Positions 25,403-34,412 of a DNA stretch of 64,000 nt are shown piece after piece. This DNA is from G963717155 sp963717155. GTDB taxonomy: Bacteria; Actinomycetota; Thermoleophilia; Gaiellales; JALYLC01. A program made the translations under genes and the position numbers. The stretch covers positions 1,240,001 through 1,304,000 of the forward strand of contig OY970326.1 of the NCBI GenBank assembly GCA_963717155.1, read 5' to 3'. The notes under the pieces were generated by a model. It searched no databases. It worked only from the letters and a program-made list of their open reading frames with translations, and had not been told where the DNA came from. The first letter of the stretch is position 1, and each line of letters starts with the position of its first letter.

Positions 25403-26238
25403 GCGGCGAGCTCGCGCTCGGCCGCTTCCGCCTGCCCGTCGGGGCCCGAACGCTCGTCATGGGCATCGTCAACGCGAACGACGACTCGTTCTACGACCGT
25501 GGACGGCACGCGGGAACCGAGGGCGCGACGGCACGTGCTCGTGCACTGCTCGCGGCGGGCGCCGACATCATCGACGTCGGCGGGCAGACCGGGCAGCGCG
25601 GGGAGGAGGTGCCTCCCTCGCTCGAGATCGATCGGATACGGCCGGTCGTGCAGGAGATCGCCGCACTCGGCGTGCCGGTCTCGGTCGACACCTACCGCGC
25701 CGAGGTGGCAGACGCGGCGCTCGCCGCCGGCGCGGTGCTCGTCAACGACTACACCGGCTTCTGGGATGCCGAGCTTCCCGGAGTCGCCGCGCGGCGCGGC
25801 GTCGGGCTCGTCTGCGCCCACTACCGGGGCGAGCCGCGCTCGAACCGCTCGCGGAGCTACGCCGTCTCGGTCGACGAGGTCGAGACCGAGCTGCGCGCGC
25901 GACGGGAGCAGGCCCTCGCGGCCGGAGTCGGGGAGGCGTCGCTCCTGCTCGACCCGTGCTTCGGGTTCGGCAAGGACACCGCGAGCGACCTCGCACTGGT
26001 CGCGGCGCTGCCGCGTCTGCGCGCGCTCGGAACGCCGCTGCTCGCAGCGTGCTCGCACAAGGAGTTCACGGCAGACGCGACCGGGCTCGACGAGAGCGAC
26101 CTGCGGGGGACGCTCGCGGCCGCCGTGCTGTGCGCCTACGGAGGCGCCGACGTCGTGCGGTTGCACGACGTCTCGGAGGTCGTGCCGGCACTACGGCTCG
26201 CCGACGCGGTCCGACTCGCGGCCGCCGGAGGGGAGTAG
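25399..26238 (+). CDS. divergent dihydropteroate-synthase-like TIM barrel
   Basis: A 279-residue pterin-binding-family protein with an altered active site. The conserved NVTPDSF loop reads NANDDSF (residues 25-31), GESTRPG reads GQTGQRG (62-68) and SRK reads SHK (219-221). Retained are VSVDTYRAEVA, VNDY (Asn116), LDPCFGFGK (Asp186) and RLHDV (His256). The pterin pocket may survive while the p-aminobenzoate loops differ, so ordinary folate synthesis is doubtful. It begins by overlapping the dgcN stop (GTGA at 25399-25402), which ties it to the D-glutamate module rather than to folate genes; none of folB, folK or folE is near. Confidence 0.75.
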   Translation: MSGELALGRFRLPVGARTLVMGIVNANDDSFYDRGRHAGTEGATARARALLAAGADIIDVGGQTGQRGEEVPPSLEIDRIRPVVQEIAALGVPVSVDTYRAEVADAALAAGAVLVNDYTGFWDAELPGVAARRGVGLVCAHYRGEPRSNRSRSYAVSVDEVETELRARREQALAAGVGEASLLLDPCFGFGKDTASDLALVAALPRLRALGTPLLAACSHKEFTADATGLDESDLRGTLAAAVLCAYGGADVVRLHDVSEVVPALRLADAVRLAAAGGE

Positions 26239-26240
26239 CC

Positions 26241-26723
26241 GTGCGGGTCCTCGTCACGTCCGACACGCACGTGGGCGCGGCGCGGCGCCAGCTGCTCCCC
26301 GCGGCGCTGCTCGAGCAGGCCGAGGGCGCTGACGCGATCCTGCACGGCGGCGACCTGACCGACCCAGAGATCCTGCTCGAGCTCGGCGCCTACGCGCCGG
26401 TCCACGCGGTACGCGGGAACTGCGACCCGCTCGTCCCGGGCCTGCCCGAGCGGCGGGTCGTCGAGCTCGCCGGAACCTCGATCGGGATGGTGCACGACCC
26501 TGGACCCGAGCCGGGACGCCGCAAGCGACTGCGGTCGTGGTTTCCCGGCTGCCGCGTGGTGGTCTTCGGCCACACGCACCTCCCGGTGTGCGAGGACAGC
26601 GACGGCCTGCTGCTGCTGAACCCTGGATCGCCGACCGAGCGCCGCAGGGCCCCGTTCAGATCCTTCGCCGAGCTCGATCTCGGAGCCCACGGCGTGGTCG
26701 TCGCACACATCGTCGAGCTCTGA
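26241..26723 (+). CDS. YfcE/MJ0936-type metallophosphodiesterase
   Basis: A 160-residue calcineurin-like phosphoesterase. Metal-binding motifs are present in order: TSDTHVG, HGGDLTD, VRGNCD and FGHTH. The small size and lack of a cap domain match the YfcE/Vps29 group, which hydrolyses phosphodiesters in vitro. GGAGGGGAG lies just before the GTG at 26241, two bases after the stop of the DHPS-like gene, so it is the last gene of this operon. The physiological substrate is unknown. Confidence 0.85.
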   Translation: MRVLVTSDTHVGAARRQLLPAALLEQAEGADAILHGGDLTDPEILLELGAYAPVHAVRGNCDPLVPGLPERRVVELAGTSIGMVHDPGPEPGRRKRLRSWFPGCRVVVFGHTHLPVCEDSDGLLLLNPGSPTERRRAPFRSFAELDLGAHGVVVAHIVEL

Positions 26724-26740
26724 GATGTCGTCGGCGGTGC

Positions 26741-26769
26741 TTGACATGGGCACCCGACCCTGCGATAAC
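26741..26769 (+). promoter_or_regulatory. sigma-70-type promoter of the IclR-headed operon
   Basis: TTGACA (26741-26746) and GATAAC (26764-26769) are separated by 17 bp. The expected transcription start is about 26776, a few bases before the ATG at 26784. This is the best consensus match in the window apart from the SOS promoter. Confidence 0.65.
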
Positions 26770-26783
26770 CGCGCGTCTCACCG

Positions 26784-27635
26784 ATGGAAGCGCATACCAC
26801 CCATGGAACGGCCAGGGCGGGTCGCGAGCCCTGCGCCGGCTCGCCCGGCGTGCACGCCGTCCTCGACGTGCTCGAGTCGCTCGGCGAGAGCAGCCAGCTC
26901 TCGCTGGCCGAGCTGACACGCCGTCTGGGCCTGCCGAAGACCTCGGTCCATCGCGTGTGCGGCGCGCTCGTCGAGCGGGGATGGCTGCTGCGCGACGCGT
27001 CGGGTGTCTACTCGCTCGGCATCCGGGCCCTCGGCGTCGGGGCCGCCGCGGCCGAGCTTCCGATCGTCGTGGCGTTTCGTCCGGTGGCCGCCGACCTGCT
27101 CGCGCGGCACAATGAGACGATCTCGCTCACGCTGCTCGACGGTGACGACTCGCTGTTCGTGGCCAAGGTGGAGACGACGCATGCGGTCAGGCTGGTTACC
27201 GCGGTCGGCAGCAGGTTGCCGGCGTTCGCCGCCGCCAGCGGGCGCGTCCTGCTCGCCGATCTGCCGGCCGAGGCGATCGAGATCGCGTACGCCGGCCGGC
27301 CCCTCGTGACGCCGACAGGCGTGGATCTGGGCGGCCTTCCGGGCCTTCTCGGGCTCCTCGCACGGGCGCGCGACGACGGCTTCGCCGAGAACGTCGAGGA
27401 GACCGCGCTCGGGCTGCACTGCCTCGCGGTTCCTATCCGCAACGGCCGGGGTCGGGCCCTTGCGGCAATGACAGTGTGCGTTCCGACCGGTAGGATCGAC
27501 CCCGCGCGGCGAGAAGTGCTCCTCACGGACCTTCGCGCCACGGCAGCCCGGCTCGAGCGAGATGTGGCGTGGCTGCCAACCCGGGATGCCGCGGGTGCGT
27601 CTAATAGGCACCGTCCGACAAGGGAGAGAGTATGA
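26784..27635 (+). CDS. IclR-family transcriptional regulator
   Basis: A 283-residue regulator. The N-terminal winged helix is at about residues 25-85 (VLDVLESLGE..LSLAELTRRLGLPKTSVHRVCGAL), and the C-terminal effector-binding domain contains TAVGSRLPAFAAASGRVLLA, GFAENVEETALGLHCLAVPI and the terminal helices. IclR proteins sense small carbon compounds, often aromatic or sugar acids. The stop overlaps the start of the binding-protein gene (ATGA at 27632-27635), so it is the first gene of the transporter-catabolic operon and probably controls it. Confidence 0.9.
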   Translation: MEAHTTHGTARAGREPCAGSPGVHAVLDVLESLGESSQLSLAELTRRLGLPKTSVHRVCGALVERGWLLRDASGVYSLGIRALGVGAAAAELPIVVAFRPVAADLLARHNETISLTLLDGDDSLFVAKVETTHAVRLVTAVGSRLPAFAAASGRVLLADLPAEAIEIAYAGRPLVTPTGVDLGGLPGLLGLLARARDDGFAENVEETALGLHCLAVPIRNGRGRALAAMTVCVPTGRIDPARREVLLTDLRATAARLERDVAWLPTRDAAGASNRHRPTRERV

Positions 27636-29305
27636 GTAACCACGAGCTCGACCGGCTGCGGTTCGAAGCTACCGAGGTCGAGAACCACTACATCGACGAG
27701 TACATGGCGGGTCGCATCAGCCGCCAGCGGCTGCTCCAGCTCGGCACCGGCATCGGCATGTCGCTGCCCCTGCTCGGGATGTTCGGCACCGCGAGCGCGG
27801 TTGCGTCGCCGAAGTCGGGCGCGGGTGCCAAGGCCGGCGGGACGCTACGCGTGGGTAGCCTCAAGGCCGCTGTCGCCATCGATCCGGTGACGAGCGCCAC
27901 GCAGGCGACGCTCGCCGCGACGAGCATCACCGGCGAGTACCTCGTCTACGTGAGCCCGGCGACCGGACAGCTGAAGCCGGAGATCGCCACCGCCTGGAAG
28001 ACGCCGGACGGCAAGGGCAAGACGTGGGTGTTCACGATCCGTCAGAACGTGAAGTTCCACGACGGCTCCGCGCTCACGGCGGACGACGTGGTCGCGACGT
28101 TCCAGCGGCTCGCTGATCCTGCCAACAAGTCGTCGGCGCTCTCGGTGCTCAAGGGCCTCCTGACACCGGACGGGATCACGAAGACCGGCCCGTTCGAGGT
28201 CACGATGAAGCCGGCCACTCCGAGTCCTTCGTTGCCGTTCCTCATCGGATCGCCGATGTACCAGGCCGTGATCCTTCCGGCGAACTACGTGACCGGTTCG
28301 TACGAGAAGACCTTCCCGGGCACCGGCCCGTACAAGATGACCGCGTACACCAGCGGCATCAGCGCCACCTTCGTTCGCAATCCCTCGTACTGGGGTGGGA
28401 CACCCCCGCTCGACGGGGTCAACCTCACCTTCTACGCGGACACCGCGTCGCAGATCCAGGCGCTGCAGGGCGGCGAGCTCGACCTGATCCCGCAGTTCGG
28501 GTACCAGGAGGGTCAGGGGCTCATCAAGGGCGGACAGTTCCAGATCTTCTCGACCAAGGCGTCGGTGCATCGCGAGCTTCCGATGCGAGTCGACGTCCCG
28601 CCGTTCAACGACAAGAACCTCCGCCTCGCGATGGCGTACTCGCTCAACCGGCCGTCGATCCTGAAGACGCTGTTCGGCGGCCTGGGCGTACTCGGCAACG
28701 ATTCCCCGATCGCCCCGTCGCAGGCGGCGTTCCCGAAGTCGGTTCCTCAGCGAAAGCAGAACATCGCGCTGGCGAAGAAGCTCGCCGCGGGCAAGAAGCT
28801 GAACACCCAGCTCACCACGCAGAACGCGTACGAGCTACCCGACCTCGCCGTGCTGGTGCAGAACGCGGCGAAGGCGATCGGCTTCACGGTCAAGCCGAAG
28901 CTCCTGACGGTCACGCAGTACTACGCGGGCAACTACGACATCAAGATCGGGAAGTTCGTATCCGGCGGCACGCCGTGGCTGAACGCCGTGTTCACCGGCA
29001 CGGACTGGGCTCCCCGACCGGTCCCGAACGCGATCCTCACGTCCGCCTACAAGACCGGGGGTGTGTGGAACGCCTCGCACTACTCCAACAAGGCGCTCGA
29101 CAAGCTGATCGACCAGTTCACGTCGACGCCCGACATCGGAACCCAGCGGTCGCTCGCAGCGAAGATCGACAGGATCCTGCTGGCGGACACGCCGATGATC
29201 CTGCCGTACTTCTACAACTACCTTGCGGCAGGGAAGAAGAACATCAAGGGCTACGTCGCGGACGCGGTCGGACTGATCCGGCTGCAGGGCGTCTCGCTCA
29301 GCTAG
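27632..29305 (+). CDS. family 5 (Dpp/Opp-type) substrate-binding protein
   Basis: A 557-residue solute-binding protein (SBP_bac_5). A cytoplasmic-looking 28-residue N-terminus precedes GRISRQRLLQLGTGIGMSLPLLG, which resembles a Tat-type signal but lacks the two adjacent arginines. There is no lipobox. Family motifs include VFTIRQNVKFHDGSALTADDVV and GTGPYKMTAY. Such proteins bind peptides, opines, nickel complexes or oligosaccharides; the genes downstream suggest a small organic substrate. GGGAGAGAG precedes the ATG. A strong hairpin follows the stop. Confidence 0.88.
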   Translation: MSNHELDRLRFEATEVENHYIDEYMAGRISRQRLLQLGTGIGMSLPLLGMFGTASAVASPKSGAGAKAGGTLRVGSLKAAVAIDPVTSATQATLAATSITGEYLVYVSPATGQLKPEIATAWKTPDGKGKTWVFTIRQNVKFHDGSALTADDVVATFQRLADPANKSSALSVLKGLLTPDGITKTGPFEVTMKPATPSPSLPFLIGSPMYQAVILPANYVTGSYEKTFPGTGPYKMTAYTSGISATFVRNPSYWGGTPPLDGVNLTFYADTASQIQALQGGELDLIPQFGYQEGQGLIKGGQFQIFSTKASVHRELPMRVDVPPFNDKNLRLAMAYSLNRPSILKTLFGGLGVLGNDSPIAPSQAAFPKSVPQRKQNIALAKKLAAGKKLNTQLTTQNAYELPDLAVLVQNAAKAIGFTVKPKLLTVTQYYAGNYDIKIGKFVSGGTPWLNAVFTGTDWAPRPVPNAILTSAYKTGGVWNASHYSNKALDKLIDQFTSTPDIGTQRSLAAKIDRILLADTPMILPYFYNYLAAGKKNIKGYVADAVGLIRLQGVSLS

Positions 29306-29314
29306 GTGTACGAT

Positions 29315-29349
29315 CGCCACCTGCCGCCGGATCCTGGCGGCAGGTGGCG
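29315..29349 (+). terminator. intra-operon stem-loop after the binding-protein gene
   Basis: There are perfect 14-bp arms, CGCCACCTGCCGCC and GGCGGCAGGTGGCG, with a 7-base loop. No U-run follows and the permease gene begins 22 bp later. A partial terminator or 3' stabilising hairpin would keep binding-protein mRNA in excess over the membrane subunits. Confidence 0.65.
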
Positions 29350-29370
29350 TGAACCTTCTGGAGATCAGCT

Positions 29371-30321
29371 ATCGCCCGCTTCCTGCTCAAGCGCCTCGGT
29401 CTCTCGCTCATCACACTGCTGTTGCTGAGCGTGATCGTGTTCGCTGCGGCCCAGTTGCTTCCGGGCGACGTCGGGCGGACGATCCTCGGTCCGCTCGCGG
29501 ACAAGGGATCGGTCGCCGCGCTCAACCACAAGCTCGGCACCGATCAGCCAGTGCTGACCCAGTACTGGAACTGGATCTCGAACTTCTTGCAGGGCGACTG
29601 GGGCACCTCGCTGGTACTCAACATCCCCGTTCGCCCGGCAGTGATCGCCGCGCTCGAGAACTCGCTGAAGCTCGCGCTCGTCGCGTTCGTGATCGTGGTG
29701 CCTATCAGCATCCTCGGTGGGGTCGTGGCCGCCCTTCGCTACGACAAGCCGACCGATCGGATCATCTCGACGGTCAGCCTGTCGCTGAGCGCGGTGCCCG
29801 AGTTCGTATCGGGCGTCGTCCTCGTCCTCATCTTCACGATCTGGCTCGGCTGGCTGCCGCTGTCCGCGACCGTCCCCCCGGGGTCATCGGTGTTCGCGGT
29901 GTACGGGCACCTCATCCTGCCGGCACTCCCGCTCGTGTTCGTCCTGTTCGGCTACATCGCCCGGATCGCCCGCGCGGGGACGATCGAGGCGCTTGACGCC
30001 GACTACACGCGCACCGCGTACCTCAAGGGGCTCACGCGCAAGGTCGTGATCCGCGAACACGTCCTCCGCAACTCGCTCCTGCCGACGATCACGGTCGTGG
30101 CGACGCAGGTGGGCTATCTGATCGGAGGGTTGGCGGTCGTCGAGACGTTGTTCAACTACCCGGGAATCGGCTACCTGATCCTCACCGCCGCGAAGACCAA
30201 GGACTTCCCGATGCTGGAAGCGGGCGTCCTCGTGATCGGCGTCGTGTACCTGGTCGCGACGATCATCGCCGACCTGCTGTACGCCCTGCTGAACCCGCGT
30301 ATCAGGCACTCGCTCGGATGA
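29371..30321 (+). CDS. DppB-type ABC permease (apparent ATC start)
   Basis: A 316-residue permease. The family N-terminus, (M)ARFLLKRLGLSLI, begins at ATC 29371, with GGAG (29360-29363) seven bases upstream. No ATG, GTG, TTG or CTG exists between the in-frame stop at 29350 and that point; CTG 29383 is the next possible start. Six membrane spans are expected, with the periplasmic loop after the first span (PGDVGRTILGP..DKGSVAALNHKLG) and the EAA loop DADYTRTAYLKGLTRKVVIREHVLRN. It pairs with the following DppC-type permease. The start is either a rare ATC codon or a base error. Confidence 0.85.
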   Translation: MARFLLKRLGLSLITLLLLSVIVFAAAQLLPGDVGRTILGPLADKGSVAALNHKLGTDQPVLTQYWNWISNFLQGDWGTSLVLNIPVRPAVIAALENSLKLALVAFVIVVPISILGGVVAALRYDKPTDRIISTVSLSLSAVPEFVSGVVLVLIFTIWLGWLPLSATVPPGSSVFAVYGHLILPALPLVFVLFGYIARIARAGTIEALDADYTRTAYLKGLTRKVVIREHVLRNSLLPTITVVATQVGYLIGGLAVVETLFNYPGIGYLILTAAKTKDFPMLEAGVLVIGVVYLVATIIADLLYALLNPRIRHSLG

Positions 30322-31214
30322 GCTCGATGTCCGACATGCCCGTCGGCCTCGCGCCGTCCCCCGTTCCTTCCGGGGTTGCAGTCGCTCCGACCTCCTCGGA
30401 CCGAGCCGACACGTTTCGGCGGCTGCTGAAATCGAAGACGTTCGACGTCGGCGCCGTGATCCTGATCTTCTGGATCCTGAGCGCGCTCATCGGCTCGTAC
30501 TTCACGCAGAGTCCCTACGCCACGAGCGAGAACACGCTGCAGGGACTCTCGAGCGCGCACTGGTTCGGAACGGACAAGGTCGGTCGAGACGTGTTCGCTC
30601 GCGTGATCGCCGGGTCGAGCGACATCCTCGTCGTCTCGACGCTCGCGACGGCCCTCGGTATCCTCGGGGGAACGTTCTTCGGCCTGGTCACCGGGTACTT
30701 CAGGGGCGCGGTCGACAACGCGTTGAGCCGCATCATCGATGCGATGCTCGCGCTCCCTCTCGTGATCATCGCGATCGTCGTCGTCACCTCGCTCGGAATC
30801 TCGAACACGACCCTCATCCTCACGATCGGAATCGTCTTCACGCCCCTGATCTCACGCACCGTCCGCACCTCGGTGCTCGTGGAGCGCGACCTCGACTACG
30901 TGCAGGCAGCGAAACTGCGCGGCGAGCGCGCGCCCTACATCATGTTCGTCGAGATCCTGCCGAACGTGGCCTCCACGATCGTCGTCGAGGGCACCGTCAG
31001 GATCGGGTACGCGATCTTCACGGTCGCCTCGCTGAGCTTCCTCGGCTACGGCGTACAACCGCCGTCGCCCGACTGGGGACTCCAGGTCTACGAGAACTAC
31101 TCAATCATCTCGTTCGCGTGGTGGACGGTGCTGTTCGCGTCGCTCGCAATCGGGTCGCTGGTCGTCTCGATCAACCTGATGGCCGACGGGATCACGCAGG
31201 TGGTCGACACGTGA
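30318..31214 (+). CDS. DppC-type ABC permease
   Basis: A 298-residue permease whose ATG overlaps the previous stop (ATGA at 30318-30321). After a 40-residue polar N-terminus come six membrane segments. The family motif HWFGTDKVGRDVFARVIAGSS and the EAA loop ERDLDYVQAAKLRGERAPYIMF are present. It forms the heterodimeric channel with the DppB-type subunit and docks with the double ATPase downstream. Confidence 0.9.
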   Translation: MSSMSDMPVGLAPSPVPSGVAVAPTSSDRADTFRRLLKSKTFDVGAVILIFWILSALIGSYFTQSPYATSENTLQGLSSAHWFGTDKVGRDVFARVIAGSSDILVVSTLATALGILGGTFFGLVTGYFRGAVDNALSRIIDAMLALPLVIIAIVVVTSLGISNTTLILTIGIVFTPLISRTVRTSVLVERDLDYVQAAKLRGERAPYIMFVEILPNVASTIVVEGTVRIGYAIFTVASLSFLGYGVQPPSPDWGLQVYENYSIISFAWWTVLFASLAIGSLVVSINLMADGITQVVDT

Positions 31215-33280
31215 GCGCGCTCGAGCAGGTTCCCATCGCCGCCGCCGAGACCACCGCTGCGCTCGAGCTACGCGACCTCGACGTCGCGTACCGCGTCCGT
31301 GGCCGCGACCGCCAGGTGCTGCGCGGGGTGAGCCTGCGCGTCGAGCGCGGTGAGAGCGTCGGCCTGGTCGGCGAGTCGGGGTGCGGGAAGTCGACCGCGG
31401 CAATGGCGATCGTCCGGTACCTCCCGCGAAACGGACGGGTGAGGTCTGGCTCGGTGCTGGTCGACGGCAAGGACGTCTGGGGCCTCAGCGGTCGCGAGCT
31501 GCGCGCGCTCCGCTCGAGCTCGGTGTCGATGGTCTACCAGAACCCCGGCGCCGCGTTGAACCCTTCCCTCCGGATCGGGACGCAGATCGCCGAGGTCTTC
31601 ACCGTGCGAGGCGTCGGCCGCGGCGAGGCGCGCGAGCGCTCGATCGGCATGCTCAGAAAGGTGCAGATCGCGGATCCCGACTCCGTGATGGGGCGGTACC
31701 CGCACCAGCTCTCGGGCGGCATGCAGCAGCGTGTCGTCATCGCAATGGCGTTGGCTACCGATCCCACGCTCCTGATCCTCGACGAGCCAACAACCGGACT
31801 CGACGCCACGGTCGAGGCCGAGGTGCTCGACCTCGTCAGGGGCCTGCGCTCCGAGTTCGGCACCTCGATCCTGTTCATCAGCCACAACCTCGGCGTGATC
31901 GCCTCGATGTGCGATCGCATCGGCGTCCTGTACGCCGGCGAGCTCGTCGAGGAGGGCCCGGCTCAGCAGGTGCTGCACGATCCGCGACACCCCTACAGCG
32001 TCGGCCTCCTGCGCTGCATCCCGCGTGCCGGTGCCCGCAAGGATGAGGGACGGCTCGACACGATTCCGGGGTTCCTGCCACAGCTCGGCGCCGAGATCCC
32101 GGGGTGCGTCTTCTCGGATCGCTGTGCGCTCGCGAAGGAGATCTGCGTCGTCGAGAAGCCGCCGCTTCACGACCTCGGTGGCCGCCGGTCTCGATGCCAC
32201 TTTCACGACAAGGCCCAGGACCTGCCGCGCGAGACGTCGACCAGGCTCGAGATTCCTCGCAGGCTCGATCGATCACAGACGCCGGTCCTTCGTGTCGACT
32301 CGCTCGCCAAGACGTTCCGCCAGTCGGGGCACGACGTGCACGCGCTCGCCGATGTCAGCGCCTCGCTGTGGGCAGGCGAGACGCTCGGACTCGTAGGCGA
32401 GTCGGGCTCTGGCAAGACCACGTTCGCGCGAACGCTCCTCGGGATCATCGAGCCGACAGCAGGACACGTCGATCTCGACGGACGTCAGCTTCCCGGCCTG
32501 CTCAGCAAGCGCAACCGCGACGACGTGCGCGCCGTGCAGATCGTGTTCCAGAATCCCGACTCGGCGCTGAACCGCCGGCACTCGGTCCGCAAGCTCCTCG
32601 GTCGCACGCTCAAGAAGCTCTCGGGCATCAAGGGCAAGCAGGCAGAGGCGCGCATGCTCGAGCTGACCCAGGAGGTACGGCTCGCCGAGCGCTACCTGAG
32701 CGTCCGCCCGACCCAGCTGTCGGGTGGACAGAAGCAGCGCGTGGCGATCGCTCGCGCCTTCGCCGGCTCGCCGCGCGTCGTCGTCTGCGACGAGCCGACC
32801 TCGGCGCTCGACGTGTCGGTGCAGGCGGCGATCCTGAACCTGCTCGGCGAGCTTCAGGCCCGGGAGAACGTGTCGTACGTCTTCATCTCGCACGACCTCG
32901 GCGTCGTGCGATACCTGTCCGACCGGATCGCCGTCCTGTACCTCGGGCGCCTCATGGAGCTCGGGCCGGCCGAGGTGGTGTTTGGCGAGCCGCACCATCC
33001 CTACACCGAGGCGCTTCTCTCGGCCGTCGCAACGATCGACGGCGAGGGGCAGCGGATCCGGCTCGAGGGTGAGATCCCGTCCGCGGCGAACCCGCCGTCG
33101 GGCTGCGTCTTCCACACCCGCTGCCCGCGCTACCTGGGCGCGATCTGCGACGACGTCGAGCCTGCGCTCGTCGAGGTCGAGCCCGAGCACACGATGCGCT
33201 GCCACATCCCGCTCGAGGAGCTCCGGCAGATGCAGGCGGCCGGGCCGCCTCCGCCACGTACGCGATCGGCACCCGAGTGA
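31211..33280 (+). CDS. fused DppD-DppF-type double ATPase
   Basis: A 689-residue protein with two complete ABC domains. Domain 1: Walker A GESGCGKST (54-62), signature LSGGMQQRV, Walker B LLILDEPTTGLD, and a C-terminal oligopeptide-transporter extension with CVFSDRCALAKEIC. Domain 2: Walker A GESGSGKTT, signature LSGGQKQRV, Walker B VVVCDEPTSALD, and the extension CVFHTRCPRYLGAIC. The cysteines in the extensions resemble those that hold an Fe-S cluster in DppD-type ATPases. It starts by overlapping the permease stop (GTGA), and its stop overlaps the next dehydrogenase start, so transport and catabolism are one transcript. Confidence 0.92.
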   Translation: MSALEQVPIAAAETTAALELRDLDVAYRVRGRDRQVLRGVSLRVERGESVGLVGESGCGKSTAAMAIVRYLPRNGRVRSGSVLVDGKDVWGLSGRELRALRSSSVSMVYQNPGAALNPSLRIGTQIAEVFTVRGVGRGEARERSIGMLRKVQIADPDSVMGRYPHQLSGGMQQRVVIAMALATDPTLLILDEPTTGLDATVEAEVLDLVRGLRSEFGTSILFISHNLGVIASMCDRIGVLYAGELVEEGPAQQVLHDPRHPYSVGLLRCIPRAGARKDEGRLDTIPGFLPQLGAEIPGCVFSDRCALAKEICVVEKPPLHDLGGRRSRCHFHDKAQDLPRETSTRLEIPRRLDRSQTPVLRVDSLAKTFRQSGHDVHALADVSASLWAGETLGLVGESGSGKTTFARTLLGIIEPTAGHVDLDGRQLPGLLSKRNRDDVRAVQIVFQNPDSALNRRHSVRKLLGRTLKKLSGIKGKQAEARMLELTQEVRLAERYLSVRPTQLSGGQKQRVAIARAFAGSPRVVVCDEPTSALDVSVQAAILNLLGELQARENVSYVFISHDLGVVRYLSDRIAVLYLGRLMELGPAEVVFGEPHHPYTEALLSAVATIDGEGQRIRLEGEIPSAANPPSGCVFHTRCPRYLGAICDDVEPALVEVEPEHTMRCHIPLEELRQMQAAGPPPPRTRSAPE

Positions 33281-34386
33281 AGGTACGAGCGGCCGTGCTG
33301 CCCGAGACGGGCGGACGGCTCGAGATCGCCGAGCTCGAGCTCGAGCCGCCGCACGCGGGCGAGGCGCTCGTGCGCCTGTACGCGAGCGGCGTCTGCCACT
33401 CCGACCTGAACGCGATCGACGGCACGGCGACGACGCCGTGCCCGGCCGTGCTCGGCCACGAGGGAGCGGGCATCGTCGAGGCGGTCGGCCCCGGCGTGCG
33501 GCGCGTGCGTCCCGGCCAGCACGTCGCGCTCTCCTGGGCGCCCTCGTGCGGCGCGTGTGACGAGTGCCTGCGCGACCTGCACCACCTCTGCTCCGAGGCC
33601 TGGCCCGCGATGGGCACCGGCGGCCTGATGGACTCGACGACGCGGTTGTCGCGCGACGGCGAGCCCGTCTACCACTACTCGTTCCTCTCGACGTTCGCCG
33701 AGCGGGCCGTCGTGCCGGAGCGCTCGCTCGTGCCGATCCCGGACGACGTGCCATTCGATGTTGCCGGGCTCGTCGGCTGCGCCGTGACGACGGGCGTCGG
33801 CGCCGTGTGGTTCTCGGCGAAGGCGCGTCCCGGCGACCGCGTCGCGGTCATCGGCTGCGGCGGCGTCGGGCTCTCGGCGGTCATGGGCGCCGTTGCCGTC
33901 GGTGCGTCGCCTGTCGTGGCAGTCGACGTGTCGCAGGACAAGCTCGAGGCGGCGCTGTCGTTCGGTGCGACGCACGCGGTGCTGGCCGACGCCGACTCCG
34001 AGGTCACCGCCGAACGGGTGCGCGAGGCGAGCGGGGGAGGCGTCGACTACGCCATCGAGGCGACCGGGCGACCGACCGCGATGCGGGCCGCCTTCCTCTC
34101 GACGCGGATCCGCGGGACCGCGGTCCTGATCGGCATCCCGCGCGCCGACGCGGTCGTCGAGCTGCCGGCGCTCTCGATCCCGCGCATGGAGCGACGCGTG
34201 ATGGGGAGCCTGTACGGTTCCTCGCGCCCCGAGCGCGACTTCGGCGTGATCCTCGATCAGTACCGGCGCGGGCGTCTCCCGCTCGACCGCCTCATCTCGC
34301 ACCGCCTGCCGCTCGACGAGATCGAGCTTGCCTTCGAGCTTCTCACCTCGGGCGCCGCGCTCCGCACCGTTCTCGATCTGTCCTAG
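33277..34386 (+). CDS. zinc alcohol dehydrogenase, class III-like
   Basis: A 369-residue MDR dehydrogenase. Catalytic zinc ligands are in GVCHSDLN and GHEGAG, and the structural zinc lobe is CGACDECLRDLHHLC (C-x2-C-x2-C-x7-C). The NAD motif is GCGGVGL. FLSTFAERAVV matches the region typical of class III enzymes (formaldehyde/thiol adduct dehydrogenases) and NDMA-dependent dehydrogenases. Its start overlaps the transporter ATPase stop. A homologous enzyme lies three genes downstream, and a Fae homologue follows directly, so oxidation of an alcohol or hemithioacetal giving a C1 or aldehyde product is plausible. Confidence 0.88.
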   Translation: MKVRAAVLPETGGRLEIAELELEPPHAGEALVRLYASGVCHSDLNAIDGTATTPCPAVLGHEGAGIVEAVGPGVRRVRPGQHVALSWAPSCGACDECLRDLHHLCSEAWPAMGTGGLMDSTTRLSRDGEPVYHYSFLSTFAERAVVPERSLVPIPDDVPFDVAGLVGCAVTTGVGAVWFSAKARPGDRVAVIGCGGVGLSAVMGAVAVGASPVVAVDVSQDKLEAALSFGATHAVLADADSEVTAERVREASGGGVDYAIEATGRPTAMRAAFLSTRIRGTAVLIGIPRADAVVELPALSIPRMERRVMGSLYGSSRPERDFGVILDQYRRGRLPLDRLISHRLPLDEIELAFELLTSGAALRTVLDLS

Positions 34387-34412
34387 ACCCCTACCTCTGC
34401 GGAGCAGTTGCC

